A stretch of DNA of 64,000 nucleotides, taken from Paracentrotus lividus (lineage: Eukaryota > Echinodermata > Echinoidea > Camarodonta > Echinidae). The position numbers were made by a program, and so were the translations under genes. The notes below the pieces were generated by a model. The model saw only the letters and a program-made list of their open reading frames with translations, searched no databases and was not told the origin of the DNA. Shown here piece by piece: positions 13,901 through 25,931 of this stretch; within the stretch, counting starts at the first letter, position 1; each line of letters begins with the position of its first letter. Location of the stretch: the NCBI GenBank assembly GCA_940671915.1, contig CALNVZ010003435.1, positions 12,862,395-12,926,394 of the forward strand, written 5' to 3'.

Positions 13901-14584
13901 ATCTAGAAAGAAGAAGAGGGGAAGGGAAAGAGAGACAGATGAGCAACACTATTTAGCATGAGGCATGAAAGTCAAAAGTCAAGTCATCCATTTATGTAAG
14001 CCTACATAACCTTGTTCATCTATAAAGATAAAATAGTCTTGAATTAGAATCGAAATGCTGTCACTTTCGTTCGTGTTACACACTATTTTTGTACAGAAAG
14101 AGTGAGGGAAAGAGGGAGATAGGGAGAGACAGAGAAGTAACGTCAGAAAGAAAGAGAGTGAAAGAGGGAGTGAGAGAGAGGGAGAGAGGATGAGAGAGGG
14201 CCTACGCAGTGCAGGATTCGTAGGAAGTACATAAAATACGATAAAACTCACACGAGCGTAGAGGTTTACAGGTGATATACATCCCTCCACCTATGACTAG
14301 CTTCATCATCATCTTGCCACCATATCTACCTCATTATCAAATATCAAGGCCTGAGGGCTGTGCACCTTACTCGAGAATGAAAGAAAGAGAGAAATCCATC
14401 TCACCTTTCTCTTCTCTCCATCTTCAGTTCCTCAGGGCATTGCTGACATCTAATATCGGTAAACGGTACTGACCGAGGGATGTCAAGTTTAGATACTGAT
14501 GACTCGGCATGTGACTCGTGTCAGGTGATTGGGGCCGGAGCATTAATAATCTGATGACTTCTTTAGAAATATTGATTAGCAGGT

Positions 14585-14597
14585 AATATATATATAT

Positions 14598-14637
<40 letters not shown>
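14585..14637. repeat. (AT)n microsatellite
   Basis: Uninterrupted or nearly uninterrupted AT dinucleotides of about 50 bp. Confidence 0.95.
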
Positions 14638-14640
<3 letters not shown>

Positions 14641-16679
14641 TCTTTGGCACGAGGCTGCTAATTATTATGTACCATAAAATGATTAGCATTAAGTTAAGGG
14701 GGGGGGGTGGCAGTTTTGTAGCGGGATTTTGTAATAGTATATATCCAAAAGAAGTATAGTACACTGTAATAAAAACTGTATTTTTACAGAAATAAAAATA
14801 CATATTTGCTCCATTCTAACTAAATACACCAATTCTGATCTTTGTTTTTTTTTTTTTTTTTTGTTTTGTTTTTTAATCACCCGGTAATGTGTATAGGAAA
14901 AATAACAGCCATCTGTATTTTTACAACGATGACGACTCTGCTGCCATCAGATTTGCTGTACAATTGCGCAGCCTTTTTTTTTGTATACAGAATTAACAGC
15001 AGCTGTTAAATTTTCCATGATAAAATTATTATTTTATATAGAACATGTAGACATGATATCTATATTAGGGAAAATTTGGCAATATCTCTGATGGGTTGAA
15101 AAAAAATACTCGAAAACCGAGAGGTTCGTCCCCCCAAAAAAAACCATTGAAAAACCTTTCTGTATACAAAAATTGAGAAAAGGGAGGTGAATATTCAGAG
15201 AGAAATCTATTGACATCTAAATCCTCCTCATTCTCGCTTGACCTCACGTTGGAGAACACTCAATCTCATGTAGAATATCAATGAACACTGTATTTAACTT
15301 GTGAGCTGCGGAAGTGAGGCTTTTAGCTTGGACAGACTGTAGTTGCGATACCTTGAACAGTGAAACAAGAGATAGAGAAAGAGAGTAGTATACATGTATT
15401 GGAGATTGCACGTATGTCGGAAGTTCGGCTGCAGCGAAATGAACACCAGACAATTTTTTAGCTAAATCACCCATTCACATGCAGTGTCGTGACTTTTTCA
15501 TTAATTTATTTAACATGTTTAATATTTTCCAAGAAAATATCCTTTTTGTAGAGTTGGGGCGCCCTCAAGATTTCATATTAAAATTGGGCCTATAGAGGGG
15601 GCTGTATACAAAATTGATAAATCAAGCGATAGAACATTATTTTGATCGTGGCAATAGACATTATGCATTGACGTCATTGCGCCGCCATCTTAGAGGGTGA
15701 GGCCATATCCTTGCACGAGTTTGTGATCTGCAGCTGGTGCATCTCTGACAACTCCGTTTACGCTAATTCCTATATCCTCTGAGGGAGGGCGCTATATGAT
15801 TATAACGTCATATGCATAAGTTCTATACAACTCCCTTTGTATCATTGTCACACAATGCATAGAACTATGCCATAGCCTGATAGCCAACTTTTCAAGAATG
15901 AGTAACAATTCAGCATGTAAGGACACCCTCTTAAGTCTTAAATGACAATTCATGGTATGGACACTATCACCAGACAAAGTTCCCCATTTACCTCTCGGAA
16001 AAAATATACTTATTGATTACCCACGTTAATCATTTCCCTTTACTTCTATATATTGTACTTTAAGTAGGAGATACTACATGACTGTCTGTGTAATAGTTGT
16101 CCGGGCATATAACTTTTCCAGGGGGTGCTGTTGTCCTGGGGTTGTCCTGGGGTTGTCTTGGAATCCAATAAATCCTACAAAGGCATCTTCGCGGAACTTT
16201 TATTGGTAACACAGAATTATGTCTTGACAGTTCAGGGGACGTATATAAAAATGGATTTTCATATATGCAAAGCGCGTGATATATTACCGGCATCGAGGTT
16301 CTATATCCCGAGGCTATTTGAATGTATGATATTCCATCCTGACCTATTTTATCTCTTCTCAGTTGACGCTATAATCTCATCTATATATGTTTCGACGAAT
16401 ACATACTGTATATAATGTTTACAATGGGGCATAATGTTGACTTGGTATTTGATACACAATATACATGCAACAAAAGCAGCATTTGGTGTGCTGAGGTCGG
16501 GACACGTTAACAATGAATAATACTTATTCATAATCTGTTGGTCTTCCATGAACAATATATGAGTTTGCATTATCCTCATGAGCCTTTCAAATCTACAAAT
16601 CTATTAAAATCGGTGAAGTTATATAACTGGGCCAATAAGTTGCATTATAATACGGAGTCAAGCGCGGCGATTTCATGTC

Positions 16680-16995
16680 ACGACTGGGGGGACGGAACCC
16701 CCGAAAGTGAAAAATAATACACTAAAAATTCGCATTTTTCGCACATTATGCAGAAACTAATGAAAATGTTTGCGAGCGCGAAGCGCGAGCCGAAAATTTT
16801 GCCATATAATAACATTTAGCATTGTATTTGACATGCATTTTACCTCTTTATTAGCTTCACAAGCTGATCACTACATAAAAATATTTCATCTTTAAAAATC
16901 GAGGGGGGGGGGGACGATCCCCCCAGAAAAAATCGAGGGGGGGGGGGACACGTCCCCCCGTCCCCCCCCCCCCCCGGGATCGCCGCCAATGTACG
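16680..16995. repeat. G-run dispersed repeat, copy 1
   Basis: The segment ATGCAGAAACTAATGAAAAT, GCGAGCGCGAAGCGCGAGCC, a TTTACCTCTTTATTAGCTTC block, an 'AAAATCGAGGGGGGG' run, 'GGACACGTCCCCCC' and the end GGGATCGCCGCCAATG is repeated with few changes at 48778-48990. Copy 1 also carries an internal duplication of the G-run/C-run block (16897-16960). It is noncoding. Confidence 0.75.
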
Positions 16996-17465
16996 GAGTT
17001 GACGTAGATACGTGATTACCACAAAATACGATTGCAGTCTTTTATGAACAGATGAAATACAAAAAAAGTCAAGTTTAATTCATATTGTTATCGTTGAAAT
17101 CCAGTCTTCTTTATATATATATACTTTTCCGAAACATGTTTAAAAGCTTTACCAACGCCTTGAACTATATATCCATTTTTACTTTTATCTTCGTCTCTGC
17201 ACCTCATTTTGTGAATCTCAGATGTATTTGTTTTTTAAGCTTGAAATTGTAGTGTAATATAACCACAGCTTTCTAATTTCCTGCAAGATGACATTCAAAG
17301 CTCACGCCTCAGGAAGCTGTTCTCTGAACTCCTGACTACTTATGTCCATATCCTCAGCAAAATATCTTCAGGACATTGGTTTGTGACGGTGTTTATGGGT
17401 CGTAAACTGATATTCGGCTGATATAAGTTAATTTAACAACGAAAGAACATAATCTTTGTTTTCAG

Positions 17466-17631
17466 GCTGGCGTCTTTTGATCACGAGCCTATCTTTTGGG
17501 GACTATTTGCTTTGTCATCTTACACGATATCTCCTGAAAATCATGGAAAATCCTTTTGGATTAACGTTTTGGCCGCGTCATTACTGGAAACTGAAGTTAT
17601 CGATCAAATTGCAATGCCGGGAGCCTCATGA
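17466..17631 (+). CDS. Possible terminal exon (uncertain)
   Basis: The strong acceptor TCTTTGTTTTCAG precedes an open frame that reads (G)LASFDHEPIFWGLFALSS... and continues through ...SFWINVLAASLLETEV... to a TGA at 17629-17631. The residue mix looks protein-like. Reading it needs two bases from the preceding exon (phase 2), which does not fit the phase-1 donor at 785. The frame that does fit (GWRLLITSLSFGDYLL...) is also open, to a later stop. So this is either the last exon of an unseen transcript, an alternative gene A terminus, or chance. No family was recognised. Confidence 0.25.
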
Positions 17632-17938
17632 AACTAGAGTGCCTCTGCTTTGTAAATGACTTGTTGAAAGCCGATGATGATTATTGTATCATATGGTATT
17701 ATGATTACCAGGATTGAGAATATAATGATAATATTGCTCTGCAGGGTTCTGAAATGTGATATGAAAGTTCATGTGACGCTCATTTGTAAATGAAAGTATC
17801 TGTGATGAAAATGATCTAAACAAGTTCGACGAGTGTCTTTCTTTCTATCTATCTTTCCATTTTGCCTTAATATGCTTAACTTCAGATTTCTGTCTTAATT
17901 ATGCTTTTGCCACTCTCCCTTTACTCTTTGGCGACAAT

Positions 17939-18067
17939 ATCTCTCTTTTTATCTCTCTTTCTTCCCTCTCTCCCTCTATCTCTCTCTCTCTCCGTCTCCT
18001 TCGTCTGCCTTTGCTTTCGTTCATCTTTGCACCTCCTTCATCTATCCCTACCCCCCCTCTCTCTCTA

Positions 18068-18098
<31 letters not shown>

Positions 18099-18107
18099 TA
18101 CTCTTCT
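17939..18107. repeat. CT-rich low-complexity tract
   Basis: Imperfect TCTC repeats with interruptions. The Ser/Leu-rich frames here are artefacts of the tract. Confidence 0.85.
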
Positions 18108-18989
18108 CGCCCGCCCATCTCTTTCCCCTCTCATCTTTGCACATGCAGGTTCCTCTGTATATGGTAACCGATCGGTTTCTTCATGCGTTTTTCCTCCTCC
18201 TATCTCGATCCACATCCCTCCACCCGCTCCTCATTCCAAGACTCCACCTCGGGGCATCACTTCGATAAGATGAAGATGATTTGCTCCTCCTATCACCAAG
18301 TCACGTTCAAACCGAGATGCCTTCATCATCTCCCCCTATACCCCCTCCATCCCAAATAGATTCGTGGGTGCGCGTTGGAGACGTGACTGGCGTTCTACTT
18401 CGCCAATCTGTGGAACGTCATCCCTGAGCTGGGAAGGCATCACCTTGCCTGAATGTATTTATTTCAATCCACGCACCTGTGTACAATCTTGTGTCCACGT
18501 GCATTGTATAACGTTCTCATCTCTGTGATTATCATGTTCACACAGATGTGACATTGCGCTCTTTGGGAGACAAGGATGAAATGTCGATGTAACAACTACC
18601 ATCATTCTTGTAAACGTTGTAATCCTATAATTTTACGTTTTGTATAGGTGTTTGATAGTATATTTTGTTGCCTGAATGTGTCAAATCATTTTCTGTATAA
18701 TCGTAACAATTTAGTTTCCCGACCTCTCGTTTCTTGCAGAGGCGATTGTGTCATGGAAAACCCCGTTCAGTATTGAAGTACCAATTTTATAAACTCATTT
18801 CATTTTGTATTATAGAAAAAAGAAAAAAGAAAAAAAAAAAAAAGAAAAGAGGTTTGTCAAGTAATGTTCTTGCGAAAGATGAAAAGTATTTTACTTTACC
18901 AAAAATGACAATTAACTTTACAAAAACTCAAGGTGAAGGTGAAAAAAAAAGAGTTTAAAAAAAAATTATATGAATTTATGTCCTTCACT

Positions 18990-19812
18990 CAGACACTCAC
19001 TCACTCACTCAATCCCTTGACTCTTCCGGAGTCGTTGGGGGGATTTTAGAGCCGAAGAACCACATTTTTCCCTTCATGCTTTCCTGTCAGTTGTGGCCGA
19101 CAGCAGTTCTTGCATTGTCATATCTGTCCATGTCTTTACATTTTCCATCCAGCTTGTCCTTTGACAATGTTTGACGTCCTTTTCTGCGTCCACCTTCAAC
19201 TGTACCTTGCAGAATGGTTTTTGACAGGCTGTTGTGTCGGGTGAGGTAACCAAACCATGCTAGCTTACGTCGCTGGACGGTTGCGAGGAGAGGTTGCTGG
19301 GGGCCCACTAGGTTTCTGACTGTGGTTAATACATATTCGTTGGTTTTGTGCTCTCTGTAGGAAATGCCAAGTAGCTTCCTCAGGCATTTAGTTTCAAAAG
19401 CCTGTATTCTTCGTTCGGTCTCCTTCTGAAGTGTCCATGCCTCACAACCATAAAGAAAGATGGACACAACAAGGGTCTTGTACAGCTTGAACTTGACGGG
19501 AAAATTGATATTACTCTTCCAGATACTGGCTAGTCTTGCCATAGCTGCAGTGGCTGTAGCAATCCTGATGCGAATCTCTGCTGTGAAGGTGCCATCTTTC
19601 GATAGTGTTGCTCCTAGGTATTTGAAGCTGGTTACTTCTTGCAAGGATTCTCCATTCATGGTGATGTTGACATTAATGTTCTTAGTGCTGTTTACCATGA
19701 CCTTTGACTTTTATGTGCTGACTTCCATACCATATGCCCTGGCTCTCGAGTCAAGTCTGGTGGTGAGATCTTGCAAATCCTCCTTGCTAAAGCTCATCAA
19801 GTCAATGTCATC
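18990..19812 (-). mobile_element. 3' fragment of a non-LTR retrotransposon (LINE, RTE-like)
   Basis: Read on the - strand this is the end of a LINE: the reverse-transcriptase end, then a short 3' noncoding segment that finishes in a (TGAG)n tail at 18994-19012. The 5' part of the element (endonuclease and most of the polymerase) is missing, as is usual for LINE copies truncated at insertion. Sequence immediately 5' of 19812 does not look like the expected polymerase core. The element lies in a gene A intron in antisense orientation. Confidence 0.75.
19075..19812 (-). pseudogene. Reverse transcriptase C-terminal fragment, broken
   Basis: The translation contains a degenerate form of the YADD catalytic box (SRRADDIDLM), then KYLGATLSKDG, YGCEAWTL, a LRKLLGISYREHKTN block and AWFGYLTRH. 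This order is typical of the thumb and C-terminal region of RTE/CR1-type LINE polymerases in marine invertebrates. It is disabled. A TAA near 19708 interrupts the frame between EVST and KSKVMVNSTK. A frame slip near 19155 moves the family-typical NVKTWTDMTMQELLSATTDR tail into another frame. It is a dead, 5'-truncated copy with no expected function. Confidence 0.85.
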
Positions 19813-20193
19813 TGCTCTACGGCTCTTGTCATACTCTTATCCATCGCCTTAACAATACATGAAAACATTAAATGTCCTTTATGTCCTTACCCTCATTCAA
19901 AGGGGGCCATTGAACAGGGGGGGGGGTCGTCGAGGGGTTGGTGGTCACCGCAACCCCATCTTTTCTGGGTATAGACGTATACAACATTCCGATGAGATGA
20001 ATGACAAATCAAGATTATGCTTGTTCGCATGCTTAGACACCTTTACACTATCTACACCCTTACACTTTCTACTCAGCCTACCTTCTGTTCAGCGCCCATT
20101 TAAAAGGAAAGAAAAAAAAGAAGGGAAAAAGTGCTCTACGGCTCTTGTCATACTTTTATCCATCGCCTTAACAATACATGAAAACATTAAATG
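19813..20193. repeat. Pair of ~60-bp direct repeats around a 260-bp segment
   Basis: Positions 19813-19872 (GCTCTACGGCTCTTGTCATA...) recur almost exactly at 20134-20193, with one visible C/T difference. The intervening 260 bp contain a G run and no coding signal. The left copy touches the broken 5' edge of the LINE fragment. Sixty bases is too long for an ordinary target-site duplication. Confidence 0.8.
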
Positions 20194-20668
20194 ATTCGTT
20201 GTAAGCTCATGTCAAAACAAGTCAAGTCGAAAAACCTTCTAAACTGTCTTCACCATTTTTGTCATGTAATATCGCTATTGTATAAGAAAAATTAGCCATG
20301 AGCAATATTGCAATAAGCTGATAAGCAAAATAACCGAAGGCCTATTGACTAACATTATCCATCTTTTAGTCACCGGGGGCTATTATTACGAAGAGTGGGA
20401 GCTCGATCTATCATGGGTATTTATCCACCTGAGCCCTACTTGATTATCATCAATAAATTAGAGATGTTCATTGATAAAACATCTTCACATCGCTTTTATA
20501 CGAGCTATTTTCTATAATCGTTGGGTAAGATCCAGAAAGGCGTTAATGCTATATAAGCATTATGGAAGGCGTTAACGCCCTTCTGACTACATCATCGGAT
20601 GGCTGGTGATCGTGAAGGCGACGCGATCGTTGTCACGTGACCTCTCTTCGATGCTTTTATGGGTTGGT

Positions 20669-20755
20669 ATTCTTGAAGCTTGACTAAATTTCGTACCACT
20701 ACTAACTTAGTAGGGGTACTAAGTAAGTTACCCTTCGTGAATACCGGCCTAAGTA
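20669..20755. repeat. Short repeat fragment with GGCCGGTATTCACGAAG core
   Basis: On the - strand it begins GGCCGGTATTCACGAAG. The segment at 61248 starts GGCCCGTATTCACAAAG, and both then carry ACTTAGTAC/ACTAAGTTA-like words. This suggests fragments of one short interspersed repeat. Confidence 0.35.
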
Positions 20756-21918
20756 ATTAATATCAAAAGTACATATATGTATTAAACACCCTATTTTATA
20801 TGATGATCTGAAAGCGTAAAACACATTCGAATATTTCGGTCATTTTTATCTACTTTAAAGTTTGTGTTGTGCTGTGCACTGATAATTCAAACAAATCTCG
20901 TTAAAAGGAAGCAAAAGTCACCCTAATCTGTTACTTACATGGGTATAATAATATTATAGCTTTACTTTGATTTATGTACGCACCATTAACAGTGTTACAC
21001 TGACGTGTGGTTTCCAAAGCTTCATCGAAAAGCATCAAACATGCTAAAAGGAAAAAAAAAGCTACATACAATAAAAAAGCAAACTGTCACGGTTATTCAT
21101 TTGGATTATACAACCCCATTATAAATACTGCGGATATTTTGTGTGGTTTTTAAAGTAAGCAGTCCTTTACCGTAAAAACCCCTACACAATCAGCAGATTA
21201 ACACTTGGGAGTCCATCGCCTTTTGCGCAACTTGTGGTGTAATCTTGAACATGTGAAGTGGTTTATTCCGTTTAATATTTACAGTCACGCTTCGAGTTTT
21301 ATGTCGCCGCTCAGGAGTCCGTTCACATTGAGGTTTCCTTCATATAATGTGAAAGACTCTAATCAAACATAATAGATATTTATCTTTTTTTATGTTTTAC
21401 GCACGTTTTTCATTCAATTAATTAATTAATTAAAAAATAAAAAACAACTAAATAATCGATATTTAGCTTTTTATGTTATAGGCACATTTAATAAGTATCC
21501 TAAAATGTGTCACGTCACAAACTAGGACATGATTTTTCATCACCTAATTTGTAAAAGTCATATTGTCAGGATGTCGCTGGAATATTTTGTTATTTGGAAG
21601 TTACTATTCCTGACAGCATTCTTGCTTAATGAAAGTGGTCCTGTATAATTATATATTTGTTTTTATCTCTCTATTATATTTCATGAACTTTATGGTATAC
21701 CCAAAAGCTGCCTAAATTCCTTCATGTGCATGCAAGTTGACAACAAAGAATACGCGATATCACACATCCGTCTTTCTAGAAAAAAAAAAAACAAACAAAC
21801 AAAGCAACAATAACAAAACAAAAACAAAAACAAAAACAAAGCAGGTTCGGTATATCATGTGCATTTCACGATTCTAAGTTTTAAGTTAATCTTCACTACA
21901 CTGCAGCTTAGTTTTCAG

Positions 21919-21960
21919 TTGTGAACGCCACCTCCCTGGTGGGACATGTCCTCCAGACAG
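21919..21960 (+). CDS. Gene A exon 2 in window (42-nt internal exon)
   Basis: A small candidate internal exon between the acceptor GCTTAGTTTTCAG and the donor ACAG|GTATTC. It reads as two bases, then VNATSLVGHVLQT, then one base, so it is phase 1 on both sides. It joins the exon at 731-785 (phase 1 end) and the exon at 23171 (which supplies the two completing bases). The join gives VVNATSLVGHVLQTDDTRHA. GC content and codon use are higher than in the surrounding intron. A 42-nt exon by itself is weak evidence, and the call rests on both junctions fitting. Confidence 0.5.
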
Positions 21961-23170
21961 GTATTCGTTGAAACCAGAGGCTTGTTAAATCTTGAGTGCG
22001 ATAAAAAATTCCATGCAGTTTATCACTTCAAGACGCGTTTAAAAGGTGATGATAAGATATCAATATTCAAAACACGTTTTGGTATGCCTGAGGACGGTTC
22101 GGAGTCAGGCTCACAGGAAGGATTTTTTCCGACGGCTACTCAACCCTAAAGGTCAGCTATGTTTCCTGTAATATTTTGAGAATCAGAAGGATGCAGACTC
22201 TAAAAAAGTAATGGGTCAAAACGATCACATTCCGAGACTATTGGGGCCATAAACGATTCCGCGTCAATTAACGACAAACATCCGGTATGGCCCAAATGAT
22301 CTTTAATCCTCGTGTGGCCCAAAGGATCCAGATTGAGGTCAATTTGACCATCCATTTTTTGTTAAAGAGTGTATAACTTATTGCAATTAACGCCTTTTGG
22401 GCTCCCAACAGATTGATCTTCCATCATCGATTTCTTTGTCCCTGATATCTTCATGATCTAGGGTAGATTTGAACTTACCGTACTTGAAGACTGTTACATC
22501 ACTCACTCCTACAATCTCAAATGACACATTCATGAGCTTAAGAGCTATGAGCTTGTCAATATGACTCATGGTATCCAATCGAAAGTGGAAGTTGCATGAA
22601 ATTGCTGACGATAGAGCTAGGATGTATGAAAGAAAATAAAGTTGGATATAAAGGGGAGGGAACATTATTGTAAATACATCTTCGCGTCAAAATAATAAAA
22701 GGCTCGTAGAAAGCCTCAATTCTGTCACATGCAAAAAAAATAATATTATAATACATTTAAAGAAGAGTTTTTACAGTCCTCTTCCAATCAGATTTTACAA
22801 GCTTGCCAGCTGCGACTGAAGCTTATCCGCCTCTTTCATGTCTTTGTTCTAACAATGCATGTCTATTAAAAAGAAAATAATAATGCTTGAGTAGAACTAA
22901 ATATCTTTCACCAAAACGTCTTAAGTTTTTTTTTTTTTTTTTTTTTTTCAATTTCCGAAAATTGTGAATATGGATATTAGACCCCCATAGTATTCTGTAG
23001 AGTAATGTTTATCATCCAAATTTATAAGAATTGAATTATATGGGAGCTAGGCGTGAGACTTAAATTCTTTCGTGCATGGTTCATCAACCTAGTAATTCGT
23101 AAGATAATATTAAAAAAATATCAAAAAATCATATGATATCGAAATGAATATAACATGTATGTTGTTTCAG
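21961..23170 (+). other. Intron of gene A (inferred)
   Basis: About 1.2 kb with a T run of roughly 23 bases at 22927-22949. A possible antisense exon-like segment at 22479-22616 is discussed among the rejected items. Nothing else is supportable. Confidence 0.45.
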
Positions 23171-23271
23171 ATGATACTAGGCACGCACGACCTGGTTATG
23201 CCAATCAATTCTGGCGTAGAGGGAAATATGACTTCATCCTGCCTTCGGGGAAACGTTACTGCGTGATCCAA
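23171..23271 (+). CDS. Gene A exon 3 in window
   Basis: A 101-nt exon behind the acceptor TATGTTGTTTCAG and ahead of the consensus donor CCAA|GTGAGT. After two bases that complete the previous codon it reads DTRHARPGYANQFWRRGKYD and continues FILPSGKRYCVIQ, ending in phase 0. The stretch is GC-rich and has a protein-like residue mix with aromatic and basic residues. The next exon, at 48156, also starts in phase 0, giving ...KRYCVIQ|FGNEYVNKL.... Only this frame is open across the whole exon. The family is not recognised. Confidence 0.6.
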
Positions 23272-25048
23272 GTGAGTTCTTAAACAAAACGCAGATGGTC
23301 CGATGAGTGCTGGACAAATTAGCACTTGCTGAAAGGCGGGAACATAATAAGCGGCAAGGCGTACGTCTTTCGATCTAGTGCGATGGTAGCTGATTGCGAC
23401 GTTGAGCGAGAATGAACGAGATACTGAGGATGTATCGGTGCCGTTCGTGTTTCACAATGGTATAACAGGTTCAGTAGTGACGACAGGTGTATTATTGATT
23501 TGACATCACTGCTAAAGATAATGTATCTATACCTATATTTAAATAATATCTATCTGCAATGATAATTGTTGTCGAGTGACAAGTATATTGAAGATACGGT
23601 AGATTATAACCCGAATTCCTTTCATAATGATACATTTGTCGCCACTGACTTAAGAGCCAAAATTGTAGCTCAGTGTTGGTTGTGACACACATTCAACAAG
23701 CTCACAATAATGTCTCATGTGAAGTAAATAATGTAAGAGCAAACGATTATAAAGAGAGAGATCACAGTTGTTTTACAGCAGGGATATTATTCGGTAATAA
23801 TGACAGTTTTATAAACCAACCTCACCTTCAACGCAATTACATTATAGTAAAATGTGTATAATTGTGATATTGTTTATCAAATGTCATGTGAATTGTTTAC
23901 GTTGAAGTTTTTTTTTGAAACAGTATCATAAATTATCTATATAGGGCGTTTTAGCTGTGCAACATTATACCGTATTGCATGGTCTAAAATGTAGTTACGG
24001 CTTTTCAAAGTTTATGTTTTCTTACTAATGATCATGATAAATAAATATAATTATATTAGATGGCTTTACGTCATAAGATGCCAAAATATTCCACTCGTTA
24101 GGGCCAATATTGCCATCCAATATTATTTAGATATCCAGGCATTATGCTCTGTTGATCCCTCAGATACTTTCCTAGTAAAACAAGCTTCCAAAAAATATAG
24201 GTCAGGTGAATTTAAATTTGGAATCGGCAGACATAATGTATAAACAAACATTCTCATCAAGTAAAGTGCATCCCAATACTTGTCGTCTGTTCTTACGATT
24301 TGCGCGGGAAGTCTAAATCGAGCATGAAATGTGATGTCAGCATTATATTTATTTCAAGTCGGGGAAACCCATAAATCAATAATAAGGCAAATTGATGTTA
24401 AAGTACAATTGGGATAGTATACATAGCTAACCCCTAGGGAAATAGACAGGAGAAAAATTAATATCATCGCTAAAATTGAAACAATTTGACGGAGTTACTC
24501 TACATAAGGTTCGTATTAGAGGTCTACTGAGTTCTCAATAATAGGGCTGTTTTTTGTTTTTTATTGTCAATTTGAACCTATACCCAAGAGAGCATGCACC
24601 TACTTGTAAGAATCGATTTTAAAAAAGGAAAACTTCTGTGTATAATGGACATTTGCTATTTCTTGACAAAATTTGATAAATGCTGGTAATGAATGAATAG
24701 ATGTATAAAAATACAACAAAATATACGGCAAAAACCATCGAGGAAAACTGCCTAATTTACGAGCCATAACATGTCGATAAACGCTAAACAAGAAAGTGGG
24801 TGCACTATGGGACTTGCTGAAATATAACACATGGACACGTTAATGGGGTGATTATTTTACCAAATCATGTTAAATCATGGAATTATATAGACATGTTCTT
24901 GGCAGAGTCTTCAGTTAGCCTTTAACTCAGGTGGCTTCCATTTTGTACCATTTTTTATTTACATTATCATGCGTAAAATGAAAGAGGATGGTCTATGACT
25001 GCAACACTAGCGCACTCAGCTATACGTCTTTGATAGAAAAAATACCTC

Positions 25049-25072
25049 TTTTTTTTTTTTTTTTTTTTTTTT
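25049..25072. repeat. Poly(T) tract
   Basis: An uninterrupted T run of about 22-24 bases. A comparable run lies at 22927-22949. Confidence 0.85.
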
Positions 25073-25810
25073 AAGACAACTAGACTTGCCATCTCCCGTC
25101 AGACCCAGACCCACTTATTGCGGTTAGTGTTCAGTACAGTCTTTTTTAACCTGAAAAAAGGGCAAGTTGACTTGGTTAAAGGCTATCTTCAGTAGATGTG
25201 GACATCGCGAAAGAACCTCTGCTGAGTGGCAGTAGTTCAGTAACCATCATTACATCAATATCATCACAGTGTTGGCCTACTTATGTCCTTTTGGCTTTCC
25301 AAAGACAAAAAATAATGTTGATTACTGTAGATCCCTGTGTGATCTTGTATGTGTCTTGTATGTTGTATGTTTAGGTCTGAGCAGTACGAAGGGCTGTTAG
25401 ATGATCAAAGCGGTCATAAGTGTTGTAATAAAGTCAGACATGGATCATGTCTGATTTGAACAAGTTACAAAAAAGTACCCAATGGCTTCAAACTAGTATT
25501 TTATGTATAATAATACAAAAAGTATACCCCATCAATCATTGTTCTGGTTCAGGGTAACATTTTGGTTATTGGGATCCAAACATGATAATAAAAAGTGCTT
25601 TTAGGGGAATCTTTTGAGAGACATAATCTCAGTTTTCACCTTTCAGCATGGCTCAGACATAGATGCAATCGAGATGTTTGTTTATGTGGCCAATTTGAAG
25701 ATTGTAATTCCAAATAAGGTATCGGGGGATTTAGGTTACCAGATTGGGTAACGGAGTCGGTAGAATCACAAAACTCTAAACTTACAAAACGCCTAACCGA
25801 ACAATGCGGC

Positions 25811-25931
25811 TCTGTTTTCTCTTTTATTTAAAAGTAATCAAATCTGGAAACCAGAAAGTGTCAAATAAAAGCTGTGTTTTCTCGTTTGCTTAAGAGTAAT
25901 CAACTCTGGAGACAGAAAGTGTAAAATAAAA
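25811..25931. repeat. Two tandem ~60-bp units
   Basis: TCTGTTTTCTCTTTTATTTA...AAAGTGTCAAATAAAA is followed directly by a variant, TGTGTTTTCTCGTTTGCTTA...AAAGTGTAAAATAAAA. The units differ by scattered substitutions. Confidence 0.7.

Noticed and set aside
15248..15351. Exon-like segment on the - strand (frame VSQLQSVQAKSLTSAAHKLN..., donor CCAAC|GTGAGG)
   Set aside because: Short, isolated and antisense. Acceptor CAAG|GT is weak and no neighbouring exon fits.
22479..22616. Exon-like segment on the - strand (acceptor ...ATCCTAG, donor TACG|GTAAGT, frame with HIDKLIALKLMNVSFEIVGV)
   Set aside because: The splice sites and frame look good, but it is isolated, antisense within a gene A intron, and has no partner exon. 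Kept only as a note. RNA-seq could revive it.
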